From positions 898,265-962,264 of the forward strand of contig VXBM01000096.1 of NCBI GenBank assembly GCA_013400155.1: DNA of 64,000 bases, written 5' to 3'. This stretch comes from Helopsaltes ochotensis. Lineage: Eukaryota; Chordata; Aves; Passeriformes; Locustellidae. The notes beneath the pieces are model-generated. The model did no database searches, was not told where the DNA came from, and saw only the letters and a program-made list of their open reading frames with translations. Numbering within the stretch: the first letter of the stretch is position 1; each line of letters opens with the position of its first letter. Shown here in pieces: positions 50,881 through 62,300 of the stretch. The translations under genes were made by a program, and so were the position numbers.

Positions 50881-50900
50881 GGGTAAAATATGCCCCACTA

Positions 50901-50906
50901 TTTAAT
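50901..50906 (-). terminator. CASKIN2: Candidate CASKIN2 poly(A) signal (ATTAAA)
   Basis: The + strand reads TTTAAT, which is ATTAAA on the minus strand. T-rich sequence (TTTTACCC, TAGTTTTCCC) follows in the minus direction. A shorter 3' UTR using a variant signal is possible. Confidence 0.35.
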
Positions 50907-52049
50907 AGAATTTAGTCTTAATGGATGTTAGTGGAAAACAAAACACATGATTAACACAAACAGAGCAGATGGTTTAAAATCTGTTGTCAGTCTGGTGATT
51001 ACACGGGCTATTTTTTCCCCTCACTGTCTCACTGCACAGAGCAGGTGCAGCTGGGGTCAGTTAGTCCCAGTTGCAGTGTACATAACTTACACACCATACA
51101 GTAGCTTCAAAATAGAGATCTAGAGCTCAAAAAATAGGCATTCTTCTGCAAAATCAAATGTTTAGTTCCCTTATTGACAATGAGAGCAGCGTTGTGCTGC
51201 CCTCAGGTGGCTCAGAGAGCGGCAGCTCCACCCCAGTGTCCTCTTATCCCTGACCCAAGACTTGCAGTTCTGGTTAGTAAATATATAGAATAAATCACAT
51301 TTAAAATATATACATTGGCCTTTTAAAAAAAACACATTTACAGTTTATCAACATCGGAAGGAAAATTACTGGGCTTGTCCCAGCTTGAGTTGTGAGAGTA
51401 AAAATCAGTTTAAAAAGGTTTCTGTGAACCTCTTTATAAAGTGCCACTGGTTGTAGCTATTTGAAAACATCATGTCTGTGACGTGGCACTCAGACGCAGG
51501 CAGTGGATACACTCAGTGTGGGAAATCAGAGTGAAGGAAGAAGTGTCTTACCCGCCTCACACTGACCTCAAGTCCTGGACAACGATGGGATTTTAGTTTT
51601 TTTCTGGGCTTTTTGTCTGCTTTTCAGCGCAGAAACCAGGCTGGCACCTCTTGCCTGGCCAGCCCACTGCATAGCTGCCCTCAGGAGCAGACACCCTCAG
51701 GAATGTTCAGGTGGGCTTTGCTCCCCTTCCCATGCAACAGCACAAGGGGCTGCAAACAGTCCAATCCAGCTGCAAACTCCCAACAGGATGGGGACGCAAC
51801 TGCCTTCTCAACCACCTTCTCCCTCTCCAATTTGGTTTTGCATTGTTGATTTTTTTTTTCCCAGAAAGGAAATACGTGGAATTTTCTTTCCCTTTGTTCG
51901 GAATTTTTGTAGCAAATGGCACTTCAGCACAGTCTTCGGTTCCCTTCTGGTGCTCCGATGCTTTCATTTGCTTGGCATGCCGGGCGCCAGCCAAGTTCAG
52001 GGCTCTTGGACATATTTAGGCATGCACTACTGAGCAGATCCTGTGAGAG

Positions 52050-52290
52050 AAATCTGTCTCGGAGCGATGCAGCCGCTCCTTCCCGCCTGGATGCAGAGAA
52101 CTCTCACTGCCGTTCCCCATGCAGCCACGGGCTGTGGCCGCATCCAGCGCGCGGAAACTGCTCCCGAGCCGAATTCCCCGGTGCATCCGGGGTCAGCTCC
52201 CCCGCTGGGCTGCAGAGCCGCGGGGAAGGATCACGTCCCGAACGCTGCTACTGTTGTACAATGCTCACGGCGGGGTTTGTGCCAGCAGCT
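52050..52290. other. CpG-rich patch in the CASKIN2 3' UTR
   Basis: A local cluster of CpG dinucleotides (for example GCATCCAGCGCGCGGAAAC and AGAGCCGCGGGG) lies within otherwise CpG-poor sequence, 0.9-1.2 kb after the stop codon. It makes long open frames on several strands by composition alone. It may be an intragenic CpG island or 3' regulatory region. Confidence 0.5.
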
Positions 52291-53252
52291 CCCCGCAGGG
52301 AGGGGCACTGGGAAAAGGGGCTGTTTTCTCCCAAAAAAAGGGATAAGGGAGGGGAGAAAAAAATTTTAAAAAGCACTCATCATGCTGCTGCTGCACTCTG
52401 TAAGGACCAGGGTAGGGGTTTGCGTAGGCAAGGTGTTGGCAGAGGGCAAACTCCATTGAGCAGCATGATCCAGACAGAGTGGCCCAAATTCCAGGTTTTT
52501 GGCACTGCCATCACTATCCTCATCACTCTGGGAAGGGGCAGGAAGGCTCCTATGTCCGGCAGGGCCGTGGCGGAGCATCCGCTGCTCTGCAGGCTGTGCC
52601 AGCCCCCTCTTGAGGGGTCTGTGCGTCCCACTTGGAGGGTTTTCGATCCACTTGAATTTCATGCTGCCTGACACTGACGCATTTGGAAAAGCAGCAAATA
52701 AAGCAGAAAGGTTCCTTTTCGCTCTGCAAGCTGCCAAATTGCGACAAGTCCTGTCTTCTTACAGTGCTGTCAGGCCTGGCCGGGCTGCGGCTGCCCAGTG
52801 AATCGCCAGCTCGGTGGTGGCTGCCCAGGGAGGTCTCTCCTGTGACACATTGTTGGCAGGGGATAAATAGTAAGAGGCAGGACTCAACAATGCAGTGGGG
52901 AAAAGAGAAAGGTCCCTTGTGAAGGCTCCTCAGCTCTGTGCAAGGGAGCAAGGGCTTCTCTGTGGCCTGCAGGACTGCATGTGCAGCCCCCTCTGAGCTG
53001 TCCTCCTGCAGCCAGTCTGGTGGGAAGTGCCTGACCCCCTCAGAAACCAGCCCAAGGCCATGCTGTCACGTTGACACAGAGCCAGGGGTGGGCAAGGAGG
53101 GCAGCTTTGTTCCCAGCCGCAGTGCAAAGTATGGGGAGTGAGGCGGCTGGAGAGACCTGCAGGCACTGCTTGGTTCCGGATCCGCTCTTCCCCCATCACG
53201 AGGGGCACTGGTGGAGCAGCCGGAGGCAGGGAGGGGAAGGAGGGAGCAAGCC

Positions 53253-53349
53253 TCAGTCCAGCATTGCATCCAGCTGGTCGGCCAGGTCGTCGAACATGTT
53301 GCTGATGTCTTCCAAGATGTTCTTGGCCGAGTGCACGGTCCCAGGGTGG
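53253..53349 (-). CDS. CASKIN2: CASKIN2 visible exon 19 with stop codon
   Basis: It encodes [20 protein letters not shown] and [11 protein letters not shown] before TGA (53253-53255), the conserved Caskin C-terminal helix. Acceptor CTCCCCAG. Confidence 0.97.
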
Positions 53350-56300
53350 CTGGGGAGGAAAGGAAGAGTCAAAGCACTGCTCAAAGGCTGCAGCTACTGA
53401 TGGGGAATGTTTGGCCAGGTTGGATCTGACCCAGCAGCAGGAGTTCAGCACAGAGTTGGGCTTCAGCATGTGTGACCTGCGTGGTGCAGGCATGACATGC
53501 CCATGAACAGCTCCTGTCCTGCCCTCCCTGGAGCCTTCCCAACCCCACCTCGAGGGACCCAGCCCCCACATTTCCCTCACCTCTCTGCCTCCTCCACTGT
53601 GATCTTCTTCTCGGCTGCCTGCAGTGTGGCAGCCAGGCTGGTGTTCGTCTGCTCCAGCCGCTGCTGGGCCAGGGTGGCCCCTGGGGCAGCTGCCAAAGGC
53701 TTTGCTGATACCTTGCTGCCCGTTTCCAGTGTCAGCGAGCCAGGACTGGGCAGGGACCCGATCACATCTGGCACTGCCTCAGTGGCCGCCCAAGGAGCCA
53801 CAGTGTGGCGGGAGGGCTGCAGGACTTGCTGATAGATGGTCTTGGGTCCAGAGAAGACCAGCTTGGTGGATGCCACAGAGGTGTGCTTGGCAGGGACATC
53901 TGCAAAGGAAGGGGCCTCATGGTAGGTGGTGGCACAAGTCCTCCTCACCTCCCACACCAACACAGAAGGGAGCCCCACTACCACCTTGGAGACAACTCCG
54001 CAAGCCCCCATACCTGGAATGGGTGTCCTCACCACAGCTGTGCCGACCAGCTCTGTGGGGCTGGGGGCTTTGGTGGGGCTTGGGGCCTTCTTCATCCCTT
54101 TTTCCAGTGACAAGATGCTTTTCTCTATCTCAGCAATCCTGAACTCCACGCTGTCATCATCAAAGGCATCGCCAGCCAGTGTGGGCCGTGGTGCTGGTGC
54201 CGGGGAGGGAGGGCCAGCGATGCTCACGGCTTGGGCCTGGGCATACTGGGGTGTGGGGGTGCCCCCCGCCTCTGCCTGCCCGGCCATGCTGAATGCCTTC
54301 AGCACTGCCTGCAGCGGCTCCCGCTCCCTGAAGCGTGGTCGGCGCTTCACAGTGTCTGACTCAGTGAGGTTGAACTCCAGCACGGGCGGCTCCTTGGTCA
54401 CAGTGGGGGCTGCTGGCTCCTTCCCAGTGGAGCCCTGGGGCTCTGCTGGCTGAGAACCAGGCTCTGTGTCCGGCATGGCTGCGTCAGCCTTGGAATGCCC
54501 GCTGGGCTTTGGCCGCTGTTTGATGGTTAAATTGCCTTCTTCTGCAAAGGGGATACACTCACTGGAGCTGTTCTGGGATGATGAAGAGGAGACCCCTGGC
54601 TTGGCCTCCTCCTCTGTGTCTGAGCAGGTGTCCTCCTGCTCACCCTGTGCAGCCACCTCTGTCATAGGAGCGCTGGGCTCACTCACTGTCCGTCTCCGTG
54701 GCTTGCCGCTCTCAAAGCGGTCCCTGCTGCCATTGCAAAGTGTGGCACTGCCGGCGTCACCACCATTGTGGGACCCCTCATCCACATCTGCCCGGGGGAG
54801 ACAGTCCTGAGTCAGGTGCAGCGGTTTTGGGGCCAGGAGGGGCTTGGACGGACTCAAACCTGGTGTTCCTTCCAGCGCAGCTGCCAGGCTCTTCACTGTC
54901 CGGCCACGGCTAGCATCACTGGGGATGGCACTGGCATCGGTCACGTCCTGAGGGGCTGTGGGCTGCCGCTCGGGGCTGGGGGGCTGCTCGCCATCTGCCT
55001 CAGCAGCAAGGGCACTGGACACAGAGCTGAGGCGCTTGGGAGGCGGCGGTGGAGGGCCCTTGCGCTTGGCCCGGATGGCGAAGGACTGGCTGCGGGTCAC
55101 TTTGGCATCTGCTTGCAGACAGGCCCGTGGCATCTGGCTGCGGCCCGGCCGCCGTGTCAGTGTGGCATAGGAACCCAGGGTGCTGCTGGGGGCCCCCTCC
55201 TCCTCCTCCTCATGCTCCCCATCCGACAGCGCGTAGCGGTTCAGGCTGTGTGAGCGCTTCTTGTGTTTCAAGCCTTCGCCCCGGTTGTGCTGCTCCCCAG
55301 CCGTGGGGGCTGTGGTGGGTGGCTCCGTGGGGCCACACTGGCTGTGCAGGTAGGAGAAGCCTTTTTGGGCTGATGTCTGCAGGCTGCTTTTCTGTCCAGG
55401 GGAAATGGAGGGGTATGGGTGTGCCAGGGCCTTGGGCTGCTCTGCTCCCAGGATGGACGTGGTTGTTGGGGATTTCAGGGAGACATGTGGGTACATGAAG
55501 ACATAGGGGGCTGTTCCCTTGCTGGGAGTCTGGGGAGGAGTACAGGGAGTGACTGCTGGAGTCCCGACTCCTTTCTGAGCCATGGGCCGGGCATATTGGT
55601 CCGTGCCTTCAGGCAGGTTCCTCTCCTTGAGAGGGCTGCTCCCGCCGCCGTTGGTAAAGCCGTTCAGCCCCTCGGGGGACACAAGCTTCCCATAGGGCTC
55701 CGGGCTGGGCCGGCCCGGCAGGCTGGCTGGGCTCTCCTTGCTGCGGGGAGGAGCACAGGACTGCCCACTGCTGCTGCTGCTCTCGCCGCTGCCCAGGCTC
55801 TCCTGAGAGGGGCTGGAGAGGCGCCGAGACAGCATGTTGTCCTGCGAGTGCCCTGAGCCCCGCGACCGTACCCCGATGCTCTCCTGGCTCCGTGACATTC
55901 CCTGGCTGCTCTTGATGCCAAGTGTGTCATGGCAGCTGTTGGACATGGCTGTCTGGAGCTCGTAGCTGAGCTCGCTGTCCTGGAAGGTTGTCATTTTGGG
56001 TGTATGTGGGGACTGGCATTCCCCATTCTCCAGTGACTCAATGGTGACAATGTCCAGGGAACCGGGGACTTTGCGTCTTGCCAGAGTTGCTTCTGCTTGG
56101 TTGAGGCTTTTGCGGAGGTCTCTGAGCTTCTTGACAGCCAACATGATCTTCTTCTGGTGGCCTGCAGGAAGGAAAGGGACACTGGGTCAGCTCCAGCCTC
56201 CAAGGCGTGTTTCTGGGCCAAGAAGAGTAGTAGTTATGTCACACACTGAGGCAAAAGCCTCGGGGTTATCTAAACCCTGCTTATGGGAGGAGATAAACTA

Positions 56301-59300
56301 CTGCTGGCATCTACCTAGCTGGGCCCAGCTCCAGCTGGCCAAGGAGAGTTCTTAGGGACTGCCAGGAACTGCCCCTTCCGGGTGCTCAGGACATGCCTGC
56401 ACCTCCCAGCCTAAGGGAGAACGGGGTGTGGGGACCTGTGTGGGAAACTTGACTGCCCTGGGCCACCAGAGCATGGCAGGAGAGACTCACCCAGCTTGTT
56501 GATGCCAATCTCTTGCAGATCCTCCCATGTCAGGTCCGTCACAATGGTGATGGAATCGTAGCCGTTGTTCACCAGCTTTTTGTGGTACTGGGGCAACCCA
56601 ATGGCACTGAGCCAGTCCATAAGGTCAGCCTGGAAAGAGCATGGAGCCACTGCCATAAGCATCAAAGAATGGGCAGCACCTTCAGCATCCCCTTCCTGCC
56701 CAGGAGACGGTTTTTAGGGTGTCTCTTGACTGCTTTAGTCCAGTCAAAGCTATTCACTTACAGACCCCATCCTGTCCTACCCTGGGGTCAGAGAGCTCTG
56801 AGAAAAGACCTGAAGAAAGGGGGTGACCAACACCCAATGCCAGGGACTCACCGGGATGTAGTTGGGCAGCCACTCAGCAATGCTGAGCTGCCCAATTTCT
56901 GTGGAGATCTTTTTCCTGTGGCCTGGTTTGGTCACGCCAATGGCTGTCAGATCCTAAGGGGAGCAGAGTAAGCCGTGGTCAGCAGGGCTCAGGGAGCTCG
57001 GGGCAGTGTGTACCCACTGCTGGCAGCTCTGAGTGGGGAAGGACCTGCCTCACCTCCGGGGTCATGCGGCTGATGGTGGGGACGTCATAGCCAGCGTTGA
57101 GGAAATTGACAGTGTACGACTCTAGCTGGAACTCACGCAGCCAGTTATAAATGGCTTCTGCGTCCTGGGGAGAGGACAGGGCACAGAACAGTCCATGACG
57201 CTGGCTGCAGGGGCTGGAAGAACCTGACTGTTCCAGACAAGATGACAGGATCTCCCTGGGCAAGACCCACTTGTGTCCTGAAGACCCAGTTCCCTGTGTC
57301 CCTGGTGCAGTGAGAGCTGGGCTGGGTGCCCCAAACATGGCCTTCTCACCCAGCACACCATTTCCCAGTTTTTCCAGTTACCTTCCCCTCGAAGAGCTGC
57401 TCAGGACGCAAGAACTGGTGGGAGAAGACCCTGTCTCCAGGGGGGCAGCTGCCTGGGGTCTGGAGGCCCTGTGGTCCTGGCAGAAAGTAGAGAGGAGAAC
57501 TGTCACAGGGGCACTTGAATAGTGAACAGCCCCTAGGGCTGTGGGCACAGCTATCCCCAAGGCCCCATGGAGCTGGGACAGCCCTCACCTGTCGGGCCGA
57601 TCCCATTGTGTGGCTCTGATCCCAAAAGGTGTTGCTGGAGGTTGTCACCGCTGGAGGGCAGAGGCTGAGGGAGAGGAGGAGTGAGCGGAGGAAGGACCCA
57701 ACTCTGGAGACCAGTTTTGTCACATCCCCAAGAGCAGAGTGGGGGTCCCCATGCTGGGCTGATGGTTACAGCTCACCCAGCAACAGGCTGGCCCCCAGCA
57801 AGACATCTGGGCAGGATTTGGCTCAGGGCCTTTTATTATCCTCTCAGGTGACACAGCACATGATGGAGATGCTGTGTGATGCTAACCACAGCCTCCAGCT
57901 CCACTCAAAAAGGCCAGCTATGCTTTGGGGAACAACTGGGGTACCCCCAGGAGCATCTCCCTGCTGAGTCCTGGCAGCAAGTAGGTGTTTGGTGTAGGAT
58001 ACTCAACTCCAGCAGCCCCTCCTTTGCTAGGAAGGGGATGGGGCTCCATCTCCAGCCTGAGCCAGCACAGGGAAGCAGCACAGGGGAGCAGGGGCTGGTG
58101 CCTACCCTGGCATTTTCAATGAGGATGCTGGTGCTCTGCCCATTGGTGCCCTCGGTGCTCTGGCCACTGCCGGCGCTGCGGATGCTGCCGATGCTGCCTT
58201 CACTGCCCACGCTGTTCCTGTCTCCTGCTGCTTGGGGCAAGCAGGAAGCCCGTCAGCAGCTCCCCGGGATCAGGGGTGACACAGGGCACAGAGGTCCCCA
58301 GCAAGGACCTGTGTGCCAACACACTGATGCCACTGATGTCCCACAAGATCCCTCTAGCCACAGAAAATGCATCAGTTCCCTCTCACCTCCCAGCATGCAC
58401 AACACAGACAGGGTGACCTGGGCTGCCAAGGGACACACAGAGGGCTGAGACACAGGGAGAGAAGGGGCTGCTCTAAGGGCTTCCCAAAACTCCCTTTTCC
58501 TGCATCTGCTCCATCTCATCTGGCTACTTCCCCATGGAGAGGTGGAAGGATAGTCTCCCCCTGTGCCCCCGCCCAGGCAGGGCTGGGAACAGGAGAAGGT
58601 CCCGAGCCCCTCTCCCTCCCCAGGTGCTCCCCTGACCTGAGCTGTCAGGGCCTGGGGCCGTCCGGGTTAGGGTGAGGTGACCAAAGGCTGCTGGGCCGCT
58701 TGGGGCTGCTGGGTGTGGACACTCGTCGGGGAGGTGCTGCAGCCCCCCAGGGGGAGCTGGGAGGGCCCCGGGGGGACCCTGGTGCTGCTGCGCGGGTGGC
58801 ACACGGGGGACAACCATGCCTGCATTCAAAGACAAAACATGTGCGGTCAGAGCTCATGCAGGAGTCAGGTACGGAGGGGAGAGCTGAGCCACAACCCCCA
58901 AAGTAGTATCCCAACCATGGTGACACGTCCTCAGTCCTTCTCTTGCCCCCTAGCTAGCCAGGGCTGCAGGGCCTGTCCGACAGGAGATGCTGGGAAGGTT
59001 GGGAAGATTTCGCACAGGGGACTGTCCCCAGCATGCCCAGGATGGCCACTGACCTGTCCGCTTGCTGATGACTTCAGCAATGGAGGGGGGGAAGTACCCG
59101 ACCCGGTCGGTGCCTTTCTGAGCATCATGGATGTGCCCCTTCCATCGGCCATCTGGATGCTGCTCCAGGACCTGCCATGGGACAAGAGGGATGGGGATGG
59201 TACCCAGGGCCATTGTGGGGCAGGGGGATGGGGAACAGAGAGCAGCCTCACCGTGATGACGTCTCCTGCTCGGACGTTGAGAGCAGTTGGGTCATGGAGG

Positions 59301-62300
59301 TTCCAAAAATCCTTCAAAGCTCGGACCTTCAGGATTCCTGATGCCTCTGAAGGCAAGGGACAGAGGAAAAAAGAAGGTGCCAGAGTGCAGGGAGGAAAGA
59401 GAGGAGTCCAGAGAGGACAGAAGGAGAAAGCAAAAGCAAGGAGATGAGAGAAGAAAACATTAATACTGCAGAAAGGACTCAATCCCCAGACACTGCCCCA
59501 CATGTAGGATGGGGGCATACGTGAGAGGGGACTGGGATGCTGGCACTGATTTAGGCTGCTCAGGAGCACTGGGAGCCCAGGCAGGTCCCAGGCGGAGGAA
59601 GCCCCTCTTAGTGCCATCCCCACCTCTCAACAGCTGCTTGATGTCCTTGCTGGCATGTGAGGTGGTGAACTGGTTGACGATGTCCAGCGCTGTCTGGTTG
59701 TAGGTGTTCCTGATGTTCACATCGACGCCGCCCTGCCCAGGAGGAGACGTGGTCAAGACCAGATCCCTCACTGCCACCAAACCCAAGGGAGGCAAGGGAT
59801 CCAGGGGAAGGGGTGCTGGGTGACTGCCAGGGGCTGTCTCCCCATGTAGCACTGTCCCTACCGCGCTCACCTCCAGCAGGAGCCGCACCACCTCTGTTTT
59901 GCCATAGAGCGCGGCCTCATGCAGGGCTGTGCCTGTCTTTGTCTGCTTGTTGATCTCGATCCCAGCCTTCAGCAGCTGCCTGGTAGGAAGGAGGGAGAGG
60001 CATGAACAGCAGGACATGGACATCAGGGCTTGGCTGCTTTACAACGGGAAGGGGACAGCACCTTGCACTTGCTTTGGGGACAAGGGGCTGAAGCCTGCAG
60101 GAGGAAGATGTGTTTCGGAGGAAGCGGAACTGAAGCCATGACGGGTTTTTCCAGCGTAAGGCAGGGAGTTACCTGATGATCTCCTTGTGCCCATTCTTGG
60201 CTGCCAGGTGGAGCGGAGTGGTGTAGTTGGGGTCAGTGGCATCCTTGGATTGTCCCTCCAGCAGGGCAACACACAGATGGCTGTTCAGCAGCAGCTGGGC
60301 CACCTGCATGAGACAGTGGTAAGCAATGGCATGCAGGTACCCCCAGCTGCACCCTCCCAGTGAGGGTCTCATCCTTGGGGCCAGTCCACCACTCCCCATC
60401 CTGTCACTCCCTTCCATCCACAGCTCCAGGCTTTGCTGGAGCTGGACAGTGCTTGGCATGGCCATACTGTCGTGAGGGGCTGTAAAAGGTCACAACAGCC
60501 AGAAATAGTCTTCCCATAATCAGGCTTTTGAGACCAAATCCTAAAAACCTCCAGTCTGTCCAGCCCAGAGCGACTCCCGGCATCTCAGGACAACTCAGAG
60601 GCACAGAGGAGTTATTTTTACTGCCCTGTTTATAGCTGCAGACATTAAAGATACTCCAAAAATGGAAATATCCCCCTGGTCACCTCCCAGTGGGGCATAG
60701 AAGTCTGGCTGGCTGTGCTCCAGCCCAACCCAGTGGTGCTGGCTGGGCAAGGGTCTTCCAGAGCAATGTCCCCAATGACTGTGCTGGGGACTTGGAGCAG
60801 GCTGGATGGTCAGAGCTTGCTGGGATTAGCCAGCTCAGCCTATCCATGCTTAACCGTGAGCAAAGCTGAGGTGGGTGGGGGAAGGCTGTGCAGAACCAGG
60901 AGCAACAACTCCTGGCTTCACTCCCAGTCTGACACTGCCCTGTTGTGAGTTCAGGGGCAAAACCCACAGCTGTCAGGTTCAGAATCTAGCTGTGTCTGGC
61001 CACGGTAGGAGGCAGGTGCTGCTTGCCAGGTTCTGGTGGAGTCTCGTGGTGGAGGGAGAGCAGTTGTGGCCAGACCCCACGCTTTGCTCCTGAAGGAGTC
61101 AGTGGACTCCAGGGCAGCCCCTGGAGAAGCCCTTGGTGTAGGGCAGAGACCAAAGCACCCACCTTCAGCCGCCCAAACTCGCAGGCCAAGTCCAGTGGGG
61201 TTTTCTTCGCCTTGTTGATGAGGCACGGGTTGGACTGGTGCTGGAGCAGCATCTCCGACTGCAAGGAAGCAACATGGTGCAGAGGTTCAGCATCACCCTG
61301 CAGCCTCCCTCCCACCCGGCACGGCAGGGTTTGCTCCCACCCAGTACCCCAGAGAACCCCAGGGAGGGTACACGGGTGGCTCTGGGCTCTCACTTACCAC
61401 CTCGTAGTGGCCATACTGCGCCGAGAGGTGCAGTGGGATCTGCCCATCCAGCGAGGCCATGTTGACGGAGGCAGCGGCGCGGAGCAGCACCCGCACGGGC
61501 TCCACGCGGCCCTGCCACGCCGCGTAGTGCAGGGGCCGCATCCCTGTGGGCAGCGGGGCTCAGCAGGGCTGGACACAGCCCCCGGCCTGGTGCAAGGGGC
61601 TGAGCTGGTGGCCGCAGGGGCCGTGACTGGGGGTCACCCCTTACCATTGCTGTCTTTGATGTCGACAGTGGCCTGTGCCTCCAGAAGCAGCGAGATGAGG
61701 TCCAAGCTGCCGCCCAGGGCTGCGTGGTGCAGCGCTGAGAACCTGTGGCACAAGGTAGGGCTCAGCCCGGCCCCCAGCCCCACTGTGCTGTCCCCACAGG
61801 CCGCCCCTGCACAAGGATGTGGGCTAAAGGCTGGGATTGTCACTGGCTGTTCATGGCTACGCCCTCCCTGATTCCCCACTCCTAGTGCCTCAGATTCCCC
61901 ATAGCAAAACATTGATAAATCCGTCCAAGCTGTCTGTGCCCCAGGGCTCAGTGAGAGATCCAGGCACACTGTGTACCTTCAGAAACCACAAGGAGAGGAG
62001 TCCCTCACTCCATGCTCTTTGCTAGGGGAAACAGGCAGGATGGAGAGAGATGCATCTCCCCTCTCCACGGAGCAGCCAGGCAGCCCCAACGCTGCTCACA
62101 GCATCCGGCAAACACATCACTCCTGCCCCCTCTGCCAGCTGCCCCCTCCCCATGCCAGCAGGGCTGCCAGGAGCCCATGGCAGAGCGTGGGAGGCCGCCA
62201 GTAATGAAAGAACCCAGTGTCTTAGGGCTGTGAAAGGGGCCTGTCTGCCTGGCGCTCTCCCTGAGTCGTCACGTGAAGGGCCAAGACCAAGCAAGAGGTC

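Larger units (their letters stand above)
50881..53252 (-). other. CASKIN2: CASKIN2 3' UTR (predicted extent)
   Basis: Sequence after the CASKIN2 stop codon (53253-53255). The only ATTAAA/AATAAA-type signal I find on the minus strand between the stop and the TMEM94 3' end is ATTAAA at 50901-50906. A variant TATAAA lies near 51433. The length of about 2.4 kb is therefore tentative. The stretch includes a CpG-rich patch at 52050-52290. Confidence 0.4.

Noticed and set aside
51916..52671. 251-codon open frame on the + strand
   Set aside because: It lies in the CpG-rich CASKIN2 3' UTR, antisense, with arginine/alanine-rich content typical of GC-driven open frames and no conserved motif.
53624..55498. 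Several + strand open frames of 100-175 codons
   Set aside because: They are complements of the large CASKIN2 exon, whose GC-rich codons leave few stops on the other strand.
56144..56161. Start of CASKIN2 at the ATG at 56144
   Set aside because: This ATG is internal to SAM2. Upstream exons continue in phase through SAM, SH3 and ankyrin domains.
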